The notes: generated from the letters alone by a model not told the origin. 64,000 nucleotides of DNA from Streptomyces sp. P3 (GCA_016893485.2 JAFEKX020000001.1:5022001-5086000), one strand, 5' to 3'; positions 37,693 to 47,779 are shown, numbered from the stretch's first letter. Program-made: numbers and translations.

Positions 37693-39101
37693 GCAGATGT
37701 GGTTCGCGCTGGTTGAGCGTGATCCCGCTGTAGGTGGCCACCTGTTGCCCGTAGGCGTCGCGAGGGCGGGTGCGGTTGAGCTGAGGAACCACGGAGAGCA
37801 AGTTGCGGCCGAACACCTGCTTCGTGCCGGCGCGGACGCCGTTGTCCTCGGCCCACTCGCGCCATACCGTCCACAACGCGCCCACGGGCACGCTGCACGT
37901 GGGTCCGGTCTTGCAGCATTCCCGGACGAATGCGCTGGTGGGGAGGCGGTGTCCTGCATGGTGGTGACCGCTTCGCGGCTTGACTGCGGTTGCGTGATCC
38001 GGCCGGTGCGCTGAAGGCGGGCCAGGCCGTCCAGAGCCCAGTTGAGGATGCCGGGCATCTCTGCCGTGAGGCGGTCGACGAGGGTGGGATCCTCCTTGCC
38101 CAGCCACGACAACCGCATGCTGAGCAGGACGAACCGCTTGGCGATGACCCCGGAGGAGTCACCGAAGTGCGGCAGTTCGTTGGACAGCATCATCAGCCGG
38201 GTGGGCAGTTTCCCGGTCCATACTTCGCGCCACTTGCGGTCGACGTCGATCGTGTCCTCGCCGGAGATGGTCAACAGCCGTTCTACGACTTGGCTGTTGT
38301 CGTTGCCGGAGAGGCGGGCGTCGGAGATGACCGCGAGGGGCTTGCCGACAAGGGTGGACAGTCCGAAGTTCGTGCCGAGACTGGCGAGGGTGGGGCCGGC
38401 GAGATTCTCCTTTCCGACGAGCGTCTTCAGGACGCGGGCGATGGTGCCTTTGCCGGAGCGGGAGGGGCCGACGATGAGCAGGATCTTCTGCTGGTCGGTC
38501 CGGCCGGACAGGACATAGCCGAACCACTCCTGAAGTGCGGCGATGGCGTCGGCATCGTCGGGCCAGACCTGCGCCAGGAAGCGTTCCCAGGTCGGTGCCT
38601 GCGCTGCGGGGTCGTAGGCGAAGGGCACGGAGCCGAGGTTGAAGAAGCCCGGTCCGTGCGGGAGCAGGGCGCGATCCTGGATGCGCAGCAGGCCGTTCTC
38701 GCAGGCCACGATCAATCCCTGGTCCTGCTCGGGGCGCCCTGTTCGTCGATCCACGAGGGGGCGTCGGTGTCGGTGGGTACCAGGGTGATGGAGCCGAGCG
38801 CGTCGAGCAGGTTGCTGATCTTCTGCTTCGTGGGTGCCCAGTCGCGTTCCTCGGTCTCCCCGTCCTTGGTGGGGGCGAGGAAGACGACGTGTTCGAGGCG
38901 CTCGTACATGGCCTTGCGGATCTGGGCCTCGTCGATCTCGCGCCAGCAGGTACCGGTCCAGCGCATCCACGAGGCACGCCAGCGCCGGCATACGAGCTTG
39001 CCGTCCTCGCTCTGCCAGTCGGGCAGCAGCCGGCGCGCTACCGCCAAGGGGTTGGAGGGCGGGGGCAGTTCCTCGGTCTGGGTGTCGGGGCGGTTCATCA
39101 T
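37682..39101 (-). CDS. replication primase-helicase (P4/D5 type, SF3 helicase), frameshifted twice
   Basis: About 472 aa. D5_N-like region around residues 60-200, then the SF3 helicase: Walker A GPSRSGKGTIARVL, LAVISDARLSGNDNSQ, and sensor-like TRLMMLSNELPHFGD; a C-terminal wHTH region follows. Breaks near 38725 (EQGAP to EQDQGLIV) and 37945 (TASP to TSAFVREC) need one C each. ATG 39101 overlaps the stop of the gene before it (ATGA). Drives replication of the excised circle together with the prim-pol protein. Confidence 0.9.
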
Positions 39102-39433
39102 GCGGCCTTCCTCCCTTCCTGAGGGGCCCGGAGCGGGCAGGTGTCGCGGTGGCCGGCGTGGTCGGTGATCAGGGCGAGCACCTTGCGCGCGCCGAACGCC
39201 CGGCGGTCCCAGCCGCACAGGCACGTCGACCGGGCGGTCGGGGTGGCGCCGTACGGGGTGCTGATGGACAACCACGCGACGAAGTAACGGCCGTCGCCTG
39301 TCTGCCCGTTCGGACGAAGGGCTGAAATGACGCCCTCGCGGGCGGCGACCTCCGATTCGCCTACGCAGGCCCGTGGCGGGCCCTGTGCGGCGCCCTGAGG
39401 GCTGTTTGCGGGGGTACGTGCTGCTTTGTTCAT
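39098..39433 (-). CDS. small zinc-finger-like protein of the rep operon
   Basis: 111 aa. The C-terminal half has a Cys/His set, CLCGWDRRAF, then DHAGHRDTCPL, fitting a small zinc-binding domain; the N-terminus is disordered (Ala/Pro/Gln). It overlaps both neighbours (ATG 39433 with the prim-pol stop, stop 39098 with the rep ATG), so it is made with them. Common but uncharacterised in AICEs. Function unknown. Confidence 0.75.
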   Translation of the reverse strand: MNKAARTPANSPQGAAQGPPRACVGESEVAAREGVISALRPNGQTGDGRYFVAWLSISTPYGATPTARSTCLCGWDRRAFGARKVLALITDHAGHRDTCPLRAPQEGRKAA

Positions 39434-40309
39434 GCCGCGCCCCTCACGGCCGTCTGAAGGCCGTTGGTGACCGCGCGGCGGGCGTAGGGCTCGGGGACGC
39501 CCACGGAGACTGCGGAGGCGACGATCTCTTCCCCGGCGATGTCGAGGGCGCAGGGTCCGGGGCAGTCGGTGTGCTGGACGGCGAGGAAGCGTGCCGTGCC
39601 GAACGCCTGTGATCCGGCCCCGGATTCGGTGCGCGCCCGGACCAGGGCCAGGCCGCGATCCAGACCGGTCCGGACGAACCGCTCCGTGTGCCGGCACCCG
39701 GTGGCAACGCTCCGGTTCCACGGGGCGCGCTCCGGGAGAGAAGACACCACCTCCCCGGCGGCGGGGGTGGTGTCTTCCTTCACCGGGAGGGCGCGCACGG
39801 CATCCGGCAGCACGGTGACGGCTCCGGTGCCGGGTCCGAGCCAACGGGCGTAGGACATGAGCGACTTGACGTCCACGCCCGCCCGTACGGCGTTGTGGGA
39901 GGGCATGACGCCCCGGTAGATCCAGTGCTCACCCCGGGTCGTTGGCACGATCCGTGTGGCGGGCAGGGTCTCGCAGGCCCACGCGACCGCTGCCGCGTTG
40001 TCGAGGTCGACCACGGTCAGCCCGGCGCCTCCGGGGTGGTAGCCGACACAGACTGCCCGTTCCCATGCCGCCGTCCACAGGGGGCGAGGTCAGTACGGCG
40101 GGGTCGGTGGTGGCGGCGGCCCACGCGTGGCAGGGAGCGGTGCAGCGACAGGCGCCGGCGCGCTTCATGTTCGGCCGGCCGCCGCACGCGTTCTTCGCGC
40201 ACGCACGGCAGTTGCCGAACGGCACCTTCCCGTCCCGCAGCGGCAGCACCGGCACACCGAACGTGGCCAGGTACAGCGCGGTCCGCAGATGGGCGATCGT
40301 GGCGCTCAC
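39430..40309 (-). CDS. bifunctional DNA primase/polymerase (prim-pol), frameshifted near 40045
   Basis: About 293 aa. N-terminus TALYLATFGVPVLPLRDGK; a zinc-binding loop with Cys residues (CRACAKNACGG, CRCTAPCHAW); the catalytic Asp pair in LTVVDLDN and the following EHWIYRG are typical of the prim-pol domain. The break near 40045 needs one base to join the two parts. GTG start at 40309 overlaps the methyltransferase stop. With the downstream SF3 helicase it forms a two-protein replication unit. Confidence 0.87.
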
Positions 40310-41037
40310 GCGACCGCCCCCAACGTTCCCGCACCGGCGAGGTAGGCGCGGCCGATCCATTCGGTGTAGGCGGGCGGGATGGCTTCGGTGAGTTCCTCGC
40401 GGACGTCGGTCCACGTGATGCCCATCGCGGCCTGAAGCTCCGGGATGGACGGCTTGCCCCCGCCGTTGCCGTACGCGGCGACGTACGGGCCGTCGAAGTA
40501 GGCGCCGTGCCGGTAGCCGCGTACGCGTCCCCGATGTGGGACGTGCGCCGGCTGCACAGCCGTCCAGCGGCCCAACTCGAAGTTGCGGTGCCGGATGACT
40601 CCGAGGCCGAACATCTCGCCGCACAGGGTGAGGTCTTTGCGGATCTCCGCGCGCCCGTTGGGTTGCTCGATCACGTAGGGCAGTCCGGTGAGTTCGAGCA
40701 GGGCGCGGGTCGGTGCGACCAGGTCCACATGCGTTCCGCCCCATCCCTGCGAGGCGTTGGTGCCCACGGTGAGCGTGCACTTGTCCTGGCAGGGCCGGGA
40801 GGCGTGCACGAACGTGTACCGGTGGATCTCCTCGGTCGCGATCAGGTGGGCGAGGTAGGTGAGCGCGTCGCCCTGGTGGTACGGGAAGGGGTAGTTCGGG
40901 CGGTCGGCGGTGTCACAGCCGTCGACGTCGAACCCTGCGCGGTCGTAGCCGGTCCCTGCACCGCCGGCGCAGGAGAACAGGTCGAGCAGGCGGGGGCGTG
41001 GGGCGCGCTCTCGCCGAATGTCGGTGGGTTGCGTCAT
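40306..41037 (-). CDS. DNA C5-cytosine methyltransferase-like protein
   Basis: 243 aa. Motif I LLDLFSCAGGAGTGYDRAG, motif IV with the catalytic Cys SRPCQDKC, motif VI-like YVIEQPNGRAE. It is shorter than usual Dcm enzymes (about 350-400 aa) and lacks a clear target-recognition domain. Similar compact enzymes occur in actinophages and AICEs. Probable role: modify the element DNA against host restriction; sequence specificity unknown. ATG 41037 follows GGAGGTCACCCAG. Confidence 0.82.
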   Translation of the reverse strand: MTQPTDIRRERAPRPRLLDLFSCAGGAGTGYDRAGFDVDGCDTADRPNYPFPYHQGDALTYLAHLIATEEIHRYTFVHASRPCQDKCTLTVGTNASQGWGGTHVDLVAPTRALLELTGLPYVIEQPNGRAEIRKDLTLCGEMFGLGVIRHRNFELGRWTAVQPAHVPHRGRVRGYRHGAYFDGPYVAAYGNGGGKPSIPELQAAMGITWTDVREELTEAIPPAYTEWIGRAYLAGAGTLGAVA

Positions 41038-41126
41038 GCTGGGTGACCTCCAACAGGTCTGTTGAGGACGGGTTGGGCAAGGGCGACCCCGACTTCTTGC
41101 CGGAATGGGGGTCGCCCTTGGCGTAG

Positions 41127-41591
41127 CTAGCTGTGGAAGTGGTTGCGCTTGAAGATCGCTTTGCGGATGTTGACCGTGGTCCCGCCGTGGTTGCCGCGTG
41201 TGCTGAAGACCTGCACGGCGATCCACCCACCGAAGATGACGGCGGCGAGGGTGATGAGCTGAGTGATCAGCGCGGTGAGCGCGGCGATGAACGTGGTCAG
41301 CATGAGGAGTCCGCCGCACACGGCGAGGAACCCGACGCCCCCGAGCGCGACGTTCACGGCCGCGCGGGAGACGGGCGGCTTGGCGACGAGGGGTTCGGGC
41401 TGGGCGGGGTTGATGGCGTAGCCGGTGACGATGCGTCCGTCCGGCAGGACGATGCTCGCCACGGACGGGATGGTGCCCGGCTGCATCGGAACGACGGGTG
41501 CCGGCGCCATGGCGGTGGGGGCGAGCGGGGTGGGCTGGTGGATGGTCACGGCCCGTTCGGCGGGCACGTGGTGGGCAGGTTCGGGGTACAT
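41127..41591 (-). CDS. membrane protein, Spd-like
   Basis: 154 aa, intact. Pro-rich N-terminal half (residues 1-70), then two hydrophobic helices (ALGGVGFLAVCGGLLMLTTF and LITQLITLAAVIFGGWIAV) and a short basic end. In Streptomyces plasmids and AICEs small membrane proteins beside tra (SpdA/SpdB) help spread of the element within the recipient mycelium. ATG 41591. Confidence 0.72.
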   Translation of the reverse strand: MYPEPAHHVPAERAVTIHQPTPLAPTAMAPAPVVPMQPGTIPSVASIVLPDGRIVTGYAINPAQPEPLVAKPPVSRAAVNVALGGVGFLAVCGGLLMLTTFIAALTALITQLITLAAVIFGGWIAVQVFSTRGNHGGTTVNIRKAIFKRNHFHS

Positions 41592-41795
41592 GCGGAATCC
41601 CTTCCGAACAGAGGTTGGGAGGCGGACGCACCCCCTGCGAGGGGGTGCTGTGACGGGGTTTTCGGGGTTGACCTGGGGTGCCTCCCCGCCTCCCCGAAAC
41701 GATGTTTCCGCTGATCAACGCGGGGAGGCAGGGCGGGGAGGCGGTTGGGGAGTTCTCCCCGCCTCCCCGCGCTGGGCGGGTCCGCCTCCCCGCGA
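41592..41795. repeat. cluster of GCCTCCCCGC repeats behind tra (candidate clt/TRS)
   Basis: Copies of GCCTCCCCGC or its complement at 41680-41689, 41688-41696 (partial), 41720-41729, 41733-41742, 41761-41770 and 41784-41793, in both directions. The array begins directly after the tra stop. Known: Streptomyces TraB proteins bind 8-bp TRS repeats in the clt region located downstream of traB and transfer double-stranded DNA from there. Confidence 0.7.
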
Positions 41796-43920
41796 TCAGG
41801 AGGCGGAAGCGGAACCGTCCGCGTCCCGGTTTTCGAGGGCGCGGGCGACATCCTCGCGGCGCACGACCATCCGCCCGTGGGACTTCTTCGGCTCCTCGCC
41901 GGCCGCTTCCAGGACGCGCTTGAGATCGCCGTTGGTCCAGCGGCCGTAGGCGTCCGCATCGAGCACGGCGAGCCGCTTGAGGACGTCTTGGGTGAACACC
42001 CGCGACTCGGTCCCGAGGACGGACGCGATGTCGGCGAGCGGGTCACGCTGCTCGCCCCGCTCGATGACGTGCAGGGTGGTGACCCCGGAGCGCAGTGCCT
42101 TGGCGCGGTTGGCGATCTCCTTGGAGGGGTCGTCGTCGATGAAGTGCGTGCGCACGGTGATCGAGGACTGGCCCTTGGGCATGTCGATGCCGTCCGAGGC
42201 GACCACCAGGGTTCCCCGGTCCAGGCCCTGACGGAGCATGTGCGGGGCCGCGCCGTCCTCGACTGCCTTGTCCCCGAGCGCCATCTTGGCCTGCGACTCG
42301 GAGCCGAGGACGAGGGAGGCGCGGGTGTGGGCGCCCTCGCGGACCAGCTTGGGAAGGTTCTGATCGGTGGGGTCCTGGGTTCCCTGCCACAGCAGGACGT
42401 CGACCGCACGGCCCTGGTTGTGGATCGTGCGCGCGGCCATGAAGTACCGCGACGTGGCCTTGGACCCGCCATAGGGTCGCTTGGCGTCGTCGACGGCCGG
42501 GCACATGAACGCCTTCTGCGCCTCGTCCACCAGGACGATCAGCGGCGGGAACGTCACGTTCGCGTCCCTGAGGCGGACCTCGATGCGGCGGTTCATCTCG
42601 GTGACCGCGTCCTCGACCATCTCGGTCGCCTGGATGCAGTGGTCATCGGACGGGCCCTCGATCAGCACGTCGGCGATGCCATCGAACATGCTCCAGTCCC
42701 CGACGCCCTTCAGGTCGGCGATCCAGAACTCGACCGACTTGTCGAGGGCGAGCCACAGGGCCAGGGAGCGCAGGGCGACGGTCTTGCCCTGGTTGGAGCG
42801 GCCGGTGATGAGCAGATGGCGCTGATACGTGCTCAGTTCCGCCGCGTCCCCGCGCAGATCCTGCCCCACGGGGCCTTGCCGGTCTTGTAGTTCGCGGTGA
42901 TCGTCTCGTCGGTGACCAGCGGCGAGGGGCCGATCGGCTCATCGAGCGCGCCACTGTCGGCGATCCACAGGCGGACCGTGCGGGCCGCTTCCGGGATGGT
43001 GATGAACACCTCGTGCTCGTGCCGGGTCAGGTTCTCTGCCAGCTTGCGGCGGCGCTGCTGCACTTCGTTGGTGGCCACCCCGGACGGAAGCTGCACGTCG
43101 ACCTCGACGCCGCATCCGGCGAGCGTGATCGGACCGAGCATGGACGCGCCGGCATCGCCCATCTCCTTGATGGCGTTGCGCAGGGCGGGCACTCCGAGGT
43201 CCCGCAGGGCCTTGACCACGATGGACGGGGTGATCGGCTCACCCTCGCTGCTGCGGGTGTTGGCGGGCAGGGCCCACTGGGGTGCGGCCTGCTGCTTACT
43301 GCCGACCGACCACAGGGCGAGCAGCGCGAACAGCGGACCGAGGATCACAGCGGTGGGCCATACGACCTGGACGATCCGGATCAGCGCGGCGATGAACTCG
43401 ATCGTGGCCTTCAGCGGGGTGATGACGTCGCGGATGTCGTGGTTGTTGATGGCCATCACGACCCCGAGCGCGACCAGCACCCCGACGCTCATGGCGGCAC
43501 CGACCCCGACGCCCTTGGCCGCTTCCACGGGCGAGTGGAGGAGGTCCATGCGGCGGTGGTGGCGGGCCTGGCGGAAGCGCGTGAGCCGCTCCTCCCACTC
43601 CTCCGCCAACTCCAGGTTCCCCGCGGCTTCCGCCGCACGGATCATCCGCTCGTAGCGGGCACCGGTCTTCCGTCCCACGTGCGGCGGGCCACGATCCGCC
43701 CGCCGTTGAAGGTGTAGAGGCTGTGCCGGGCGACCGCACGGGCAGCGGACTTCGTGTTCTCGTGGGTGACCGCACTCTTCACGGCCCTCCCCGAACGCAC
43801 CCACAGGGGGACCAGGGGCGCGGGCGGGGCGTCGGGGACCACGGTCAGCACCGTGGGGCTCACGTCCGGCTCAGCACCGGTGGGCGGGGTTTTGACGAGG
43901 CGTACGACGTTCTCGGACAT
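41796..43920 (-). CDS. tra: FtsK/SpoIIIE-type conjugal DNA translocase (Tra), frameshifted twice
   Basis: About 707 aa. N-terminal 85 residues, then membrane helices around residues 145-215 (AAMSVGVLVALGVVMAI; AVILGPLFALLALW), then the motor: Walker A ITGRSNQGKTVAL, FWIADLKGVGDWSMF, Walker B LIVLVDEAQKAF, and a C-terminal winged helix (WTNGDLKRVLEAAG) that in TraB binds the clt repeats. Breaks near 43665 and 42865 need one base each. Transfers double-stranded DNA between hyphae. ATG 43920. Confidence 0.93.
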
Positions 43921-43978
43921 GCGGGAACTGCTCCTGACTGCCCTGTGTGGGGCGGGAGTTCGAGAAAAAGACGTGGGG

Positions 43979-44293
43979 TCAGCGCTGGTGCCGGGCGCGG
44001 TTCTCGGCACGGCTGAGCTGGGACGGCTCACTGCGGGGGCCGTCGAACCAGCAGAACGGGCGGATCGTGTCGGCGGCCTTGAACACGCGGATCGCCGCAC
44101 CCTCGGGGGCGTCTGGCAGGGCGTGGACGCGGCCCCCGTCCAGGGAAGCGAGGATGCGGGCGCCGTGGTGCTCGCACCCGTCCGCGCCGGCGCCCACCGC
44201 GTCCAGCACGGTCACGACGACCGGTCCGGTGCAGGGGCTCGGGTCCTGCGGGTGGGCGGCAGCGCAACGCTGCTGGTCCACGCTCACCACCAC
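43979..44293 (-). CDS. small Cys/His protein of the tra operon
   Basis: 104 aa. Starts MVVSVDQQRCAAAH; Cys/His residues (CAAAH, CTGP, GCEHHG) could bind zinc. The middle HGARILASLDGGRVHALP occurs in many AICE and Streptomyces plasmid proteins of unknown role. Its start overlaps the stop of the next upstream gene by 10 bp. No function proposed. Confidence 0.65.
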   Translation of the reverse strand: MVVSVDQQRCAAAHPQDPSPCTGPVVVTVLDAVGAGADGCEHHGARILASLDGGRVHALPDAPEGAAIRVFKAADTIRPFCWFDGPRSEPSQLSRAENRARHQR

Positions 44294-44601
44294 CCCGACG
44301 CCTTCTTCTCGGCCTTGGCGCGGGCCGCTTCGGTCAGCAGGCGCTGCTTCTCGGTGTGCAGGGCGGTCAGTTCGGCGTTCAGCCGGGACGTGATGGAGGA
44401 GTCGATGGATTCCATCCGGCTCTCGGCGCCCCTCGTGCTGTCGCCCCGGTGGACGCTGTGGGCACCGCTGGCCAGTGCACGCGTCATGGAGAGGCGCTCA
44501 CGGCCGGTCAACGGCCACCACTCGCCGCGCTGCACCGCTTCCAGCTTGTTCGCGGTCTTCTGGATCTCGCGGTCCAGGCGGCGGATCTCGGACTTCGACA
44601 C
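44284..44601 (-). CDS. coiled-coil protein of the tra operon
   Basis: 105 aa, almost all charged helix: SKSEIRRLDREIQKTANKLE, then a Trp-containing turn, and a C-terminal helix with AELTALHTEKQRLLTEAARA ending KKASGWW. GTG 44601 follows GGGAG. Probably a coiled-coil accessory protein. Function unknown. Confidence 0.65.
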   Translation of the reverse strand: MSKSEIRRLDREIQKTANKLEAVQRGEWWPLTGRERLSMTRALASGAHSVHRGDSTRGAESRMESIDSSITSRLNAELTALHTEKQRLLTEAARAKAEKKASGWW

Positions 44602-44662
44602 TGTCAACTCCCGTTCGGAGTAGGGGCGTTGGTGGGGTAGGCGCACAGCACGCACATGCCCA

Positions 44663-45528
44663 TCAGGCGACCCGCTTCCAAGCGGCCCGCAGGCGGACCT
44701 CGGATGCGGAGTGGCCGGCCGTACGGAAGCGCATCGCCATCTCGCGGTACGACAGGGCGGGCGTCTCGCTGGTGCGGATCTCGTCGACCAGCCCGTCAAG
44801 GTCCGTGTCGGACAGTGCGGGCGCCGCCCAGCCGAGGGCCGGTACCGGCTCGGAGCGACCCCACACGGGAAGCTCCCACTGGGATGTGACGCCGGGCGTG
44901 ACGGGCCTCGTCACGCTGGTCAGTGCCCTGCCGGTGTCCTTGCCCTGCCGGGCCGTCTCCAGCGTCGACCACGCCCGCGACAGACTCTGCGCGGTCTTGG
45001 CCTGCACCCGTGCGACGCTCGCCCCCGCCTGCGTCACGGCCGTCAATCGGGTTGCCTCCGTGGCCGCTTCCGCCCGCAGTCGGGCACGGGCAACGGCGGC
45101 TTCGTCCCGGGCTTCCTGCTGGATGCCCCGGATGGCGTCCAGCGCGGTCGGGGTGAGCGCGGTGCGCTCCCACATCCCGTGCACCAGCCACAGGGCCTTG
45201 GCCGCGATCGGCAGCCACGCCACCGCCAACCACGCCCCGGAGGACGCTTCGGCGGTGAGAGCGTGCGCGATCAGGACGCCGGCCGCGATGGCGCCGAAGC
45301 ACCATCCGACCCCCGTCACCGTGCGGGAGTGGTCGCCCTGCGCGGCGAGGCGCCGCTCATAGGCGAGGGTGGCCAGCCACCCCCGTCGATGCCGAGTCCT
45401 ACGACCAGGGCGACGAGCCACGGCATCGCGCTGCCGAGCCACATCGTGACCACAGCGAGAGTGAGGACCATGGACACGGCCGTCATCGCGACGGCCGGCA
45501 GCACAGTCTTAGCGTTCTTGGCCCTCAT
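44663..45528 (-). CDS. SpdB-like membrane protein, frameshifted near 45378
   Basis: About 288 aa. Four hydrophobic helices in the first half (VLPAVAMTAVSMVLTLAVV; WLVALVVGLGIDGG; CFGAIAAGVLIAHAL; AWLAVAWLPIAAKALW), then a long Ala/Arg-rich helix (EARDEAAVARARLRAEAATE) and a C-terminal DNA-binding-like region (LSYREMAMRFRTAGHSASEV). This matches the SpdB family of intramycelial spread proteins. One G in the GGGGG run near 45378 joins the frames. ATG 45528 overlaps the upstream stop. Confidence 0.8.
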
Positions 45529-45791
45529 GCCCCCACCCCCGGCATGCCCTCGGTGGTGCGGTTGGCAAGCTCACGGCGGGCCGTCAGCAAGCGACGCCGG
45601 GCGCGGCGGATGCGCTGCCGATCCAGCTCGCTCGGCATGCGGTCCAGGGTGATGATCTGCGCGTCGATCAGGTCGACGTCCGCCAGGATCATGGGCATCT
45701 CGGAGTCGATCGCGTCCAACTCGGCATCCGTGGGCTCAAGCCACGGGGCGAATGCGGTAACAGCCTCTTGAACAGTGACGATGTGGTTCAT
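45525..45791 (-). CDS. DUF6284-like small protein
   Basis: 88 aa. The pattern PTDAELDAIDSEMP, then VDLIDAQIITLDR and RIRRARRRLL is what I associate with DUF6284, a family found in Streptomyces mobile elements. Two amphipathic helices, no membrane segment. ATG 45791; first gene of the minus-strand operon and coupled (ATGA) to the SpdB-like gene. Function unknown. Confidence 0.75.
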   Translation of the reverse strand: MNHIVTVQEAVTAFAPWLEPTDAELDAIDSEMPMILADVDLIDAQIITLDRMPSELDRQRIRRARRRLLTARRELANRTTEGMPGVGA

Positions 45792-46285
45792 TGGGTCGTG
45801 TTCCTCTCAGCGTGGAACGGCCCGAACAGCGGCCCCGGTGTTCGAGCACCGGGGCCGCGCGCCGTTGGAGTCGGTGTCCGGCTCCCCTCAGCGCCGCTCG
45901 TACGAGACGAGCGGCGGAGGCAACCGGCCGTAGCTGTTGAGCTACGGAAAGGTCGGGTTGCGCTGTACCGCGCACGGGACAGAACCCGTGTGCGCCCGCC
46001 CGCTTGCTTGCGGAGGTGGGGCGGGTTTCCCTCAGACGCTCTGTTGAGTTCTCAAAGAACAGATCCTCCCCAGCAAGCGCGGTAACCCCTGGTCAGAGGG
46101 GTTCTCGTCCTCACGAGACCCGCCGGGCGCTCTGCGGTCGTGCAGTTCGAAGCAGCCCAAAGAGGCCACCTTCCGCCCGCTGTCCTAGGACTGCGAGCGG
46201 CCTGAGAAGAGAATGCACCGCAGTCCCAGGACTGTCAACAGTCCTGGGACTGTGCTTCACTGGGACGCGTCGAAAGGAGGTCTGC
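45792..46285. other. divergent control region with hairpin and operators
   Basis: 494 bp between the leftward transfer operon and the rightward regulator. Holds a perfect 12-bp hairpin at 45829-45858 (GCGGCCCCGGTG / CACCGGGGCCGC), a TTGAGTTCTCAAAGAACA motif at 46044-46061 similar to one I recall near Streptomyces rRNA/tRNA genes, and the GntR operators at 46182-46252. No gene. Confidence 0.7.
46182..46252 (+). promoter_or_regulatory. operator cluster of the GntR regulator
   Basis: Three dyads: GTCCTAGGAC (46182-46191), CAGTCCCAGGACTG (46221-46234) and CAGTCCTGGGACTG (46239-46252). The last two are also each other's complement, forming a large inverted repeat around TCAA. The GTG of the regulator is 34 bp downstream, so binding here would give autorepression, as for KorSA. 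Confidence 0.8.
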
Positions 46286-47080
46286 GTGGCACCGAAGTGG
46301 CGCGAATTGGCGGACAGGTACGCGGAGCAGATCAGAAGCGGCGAGATCAAGCCGGGCGCCCAGTTGCCCCAGATCAGAGACCTGGTCGCGGCTGGCGAGG
46401 GGTCAAAGGACACCGTTCACAAGGCGTACAAGGAACTGGAAGCTCAGGGGCTGGTGACGTCCTCGCGCGGCCACGGCACCGTGGTGCGCCAGCAACAGCC
46501 GCTCAAGCGGCTCGGCATCGCGCGGTACGACAAGGCGAAGTGGCGGGACGGTGATGAGGTCGCGTTCATCGCGGATCGCGTGGCGTCCGGTCGCTCGTAC
46601 CGTCGGAACGAGCAGACTCAGACGGTCAGCCGAGTCAAAGCGTCGGCAGCCGTTGCCGCAGCTCACGGCTTGCCCGAGGGGGCCGACGTCTACGCACGGG
46701 CTCGGGTGGTGAAAGAGGGCACGCAGCCGACTCACACCCTGACCAGCTACTACCGGCCCGAACACGTCGAAGGAACCCGCATCGTCGACCCGACCCCGGG
46801 CCCTGCCGGACGGGGAGGCGGGTTCCGTGTCCTGTACGACGCCGGATACGAGATCGACCACATGACCGAGGAACTCTTCGCGCGGGTACCCACGGCGGAA
46901 GAGGCTCAGCTACTCCAACTCGCTCCGGGTGAATGGGTGGTGGAGCTGCACCGCACCACGTACACGGCGGATGGGACCGTAGTTGAGTTCGCCATCGGGG
47001 TGCACGCGGCGACGCGGTTTGCATGGTCCTACGACTTCAAAGTGCCCGACTCAGCGAAGACGGAGGGTGAGAGCAAGTGA
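46286..47080 (+). CDS. GntR-family transcriptional repressor with UTRA domain (KorSA-like)
   Basis: 264 aa, intact. wHTH at residues 1-70 (RYAEQIRSGEIKPGAQLP, GSKDTVHKAYKELEAQGLV), UTRA effector domain from about 95 to 255 (AFIADRVASG, LTSYYRPEHVEGTRIVDP). GTG 46286 has AAAGGAGG 5 bp upstream. By analogy with pSAM2 it should repress replication and transfer genes. Its gene overlaps the next one (GTGA). Confidence 0.9.
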   Translation: MAPKWRELADRYAEQIRSGEIKPGAQLPQIRDLVAAGEGSKDTVHKAYKELEAQGLVTSSRGHGTVVRQQQPLKRLGIARYDKAKWRDGDEVAFIADRVASGRSYRRNEQTQTVSRVKASAAVAAAHGLPEGADVYARARVVKEGTQPTHTLTSYYRPEHVEGTRIVDPTPGPAGRGGGFRVLYDAGYEIDHMTEELFARVPTAEEAQLLQLAPGEWVVELHRTTYTADGTVVEFAIGVHAATRFAWSYDFKVPDSAKTEGESK

Positions 47081-47741
47081 TCCCTGCACAGGCATGGGCG
47101 GATGCCCGACTTCTGTGGGACTACCACCGCATGCACCACACCGCACGGCCCTGCTCCGTGGCTGTCGGATTGGGCAGTCACGACCTGGGCGTGGCTGACG
47201 TGACGGCGGAGCTGTATCACCAGGGCATGGCGCCAGTGATCGTGTTCACGGGGGCTACCAGCCCAACGACCCGAGCACGCATGCCGCGTGGTGAGGCTGT
47301 CCACTACCGAGAGCGGGCGTTGCAACTCGGGGTTCCGGATTCCGCCGTACTCCTGGAACCGCGCGCCACAAATACCGGCGAAAACATCGAGTTCGCAAAA
47401 GAGGTGCTGGCAGAGGCCGGCGTCCCCGTCTCGTCTGTCCTGCTCGTGAGCAAGCCGTATGAAGAACGGCGCTCGTACGCCATGATGCGGAAGCTCTGGC
47501 CCGAGGTTGAGGTCGTATGCGCGTCCACGCCGATGAGCTTGAAGAGTATGCCGACTCCATCGGGGACGCTCGCATGGTGATCGACATGATCGTAGGGGCC
47601 CTGCAACGAGTGCTCGTCTTCCCTGGTTGGGGTATGGCCATTGAGCAGGCTGTGCCAGACACCATCGTGGCTGCGTACGAGCGGCTACGCGATCAGGGTT
47701 TCACCAGTCGACTCATCCCGGACACTGCGCAACGTAGCTAA
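47077..47741 (+). CDS. YdcF-like (DUF218) protein, frameshifted near 47540
   Basis: About 221 aa. DUF218 fold: SVAVGLGSHDLGVADVTAEL, VIVFTGATSPTT, then LEPRATNTGENIEFAKEVL (conserved Ser/Thr-x-Thr-x-Glu-Asn) and LLVSKPYEERRSY. No signal or membrane segment, unlike the envelope members. One C near 47540 joins STPMSL to EEYADSIGDARM. Co-translated with the GntR gene, a pairing common in AICEs. It could be a small-molecule or nucleotide-related enzyme; unproven. Confidence 0.8.
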
Positions 47742-47779
47742 CGAATTCTGGTTCGCTCCGTCTGAGTTTTCGTCTCATT

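Noticed and set aside
46044..46061. rRNA leader or antitermination site
   Set aside because: The motif only resembles sequences I recall near rRNA genes; there is no rRNA gene or further signal here.
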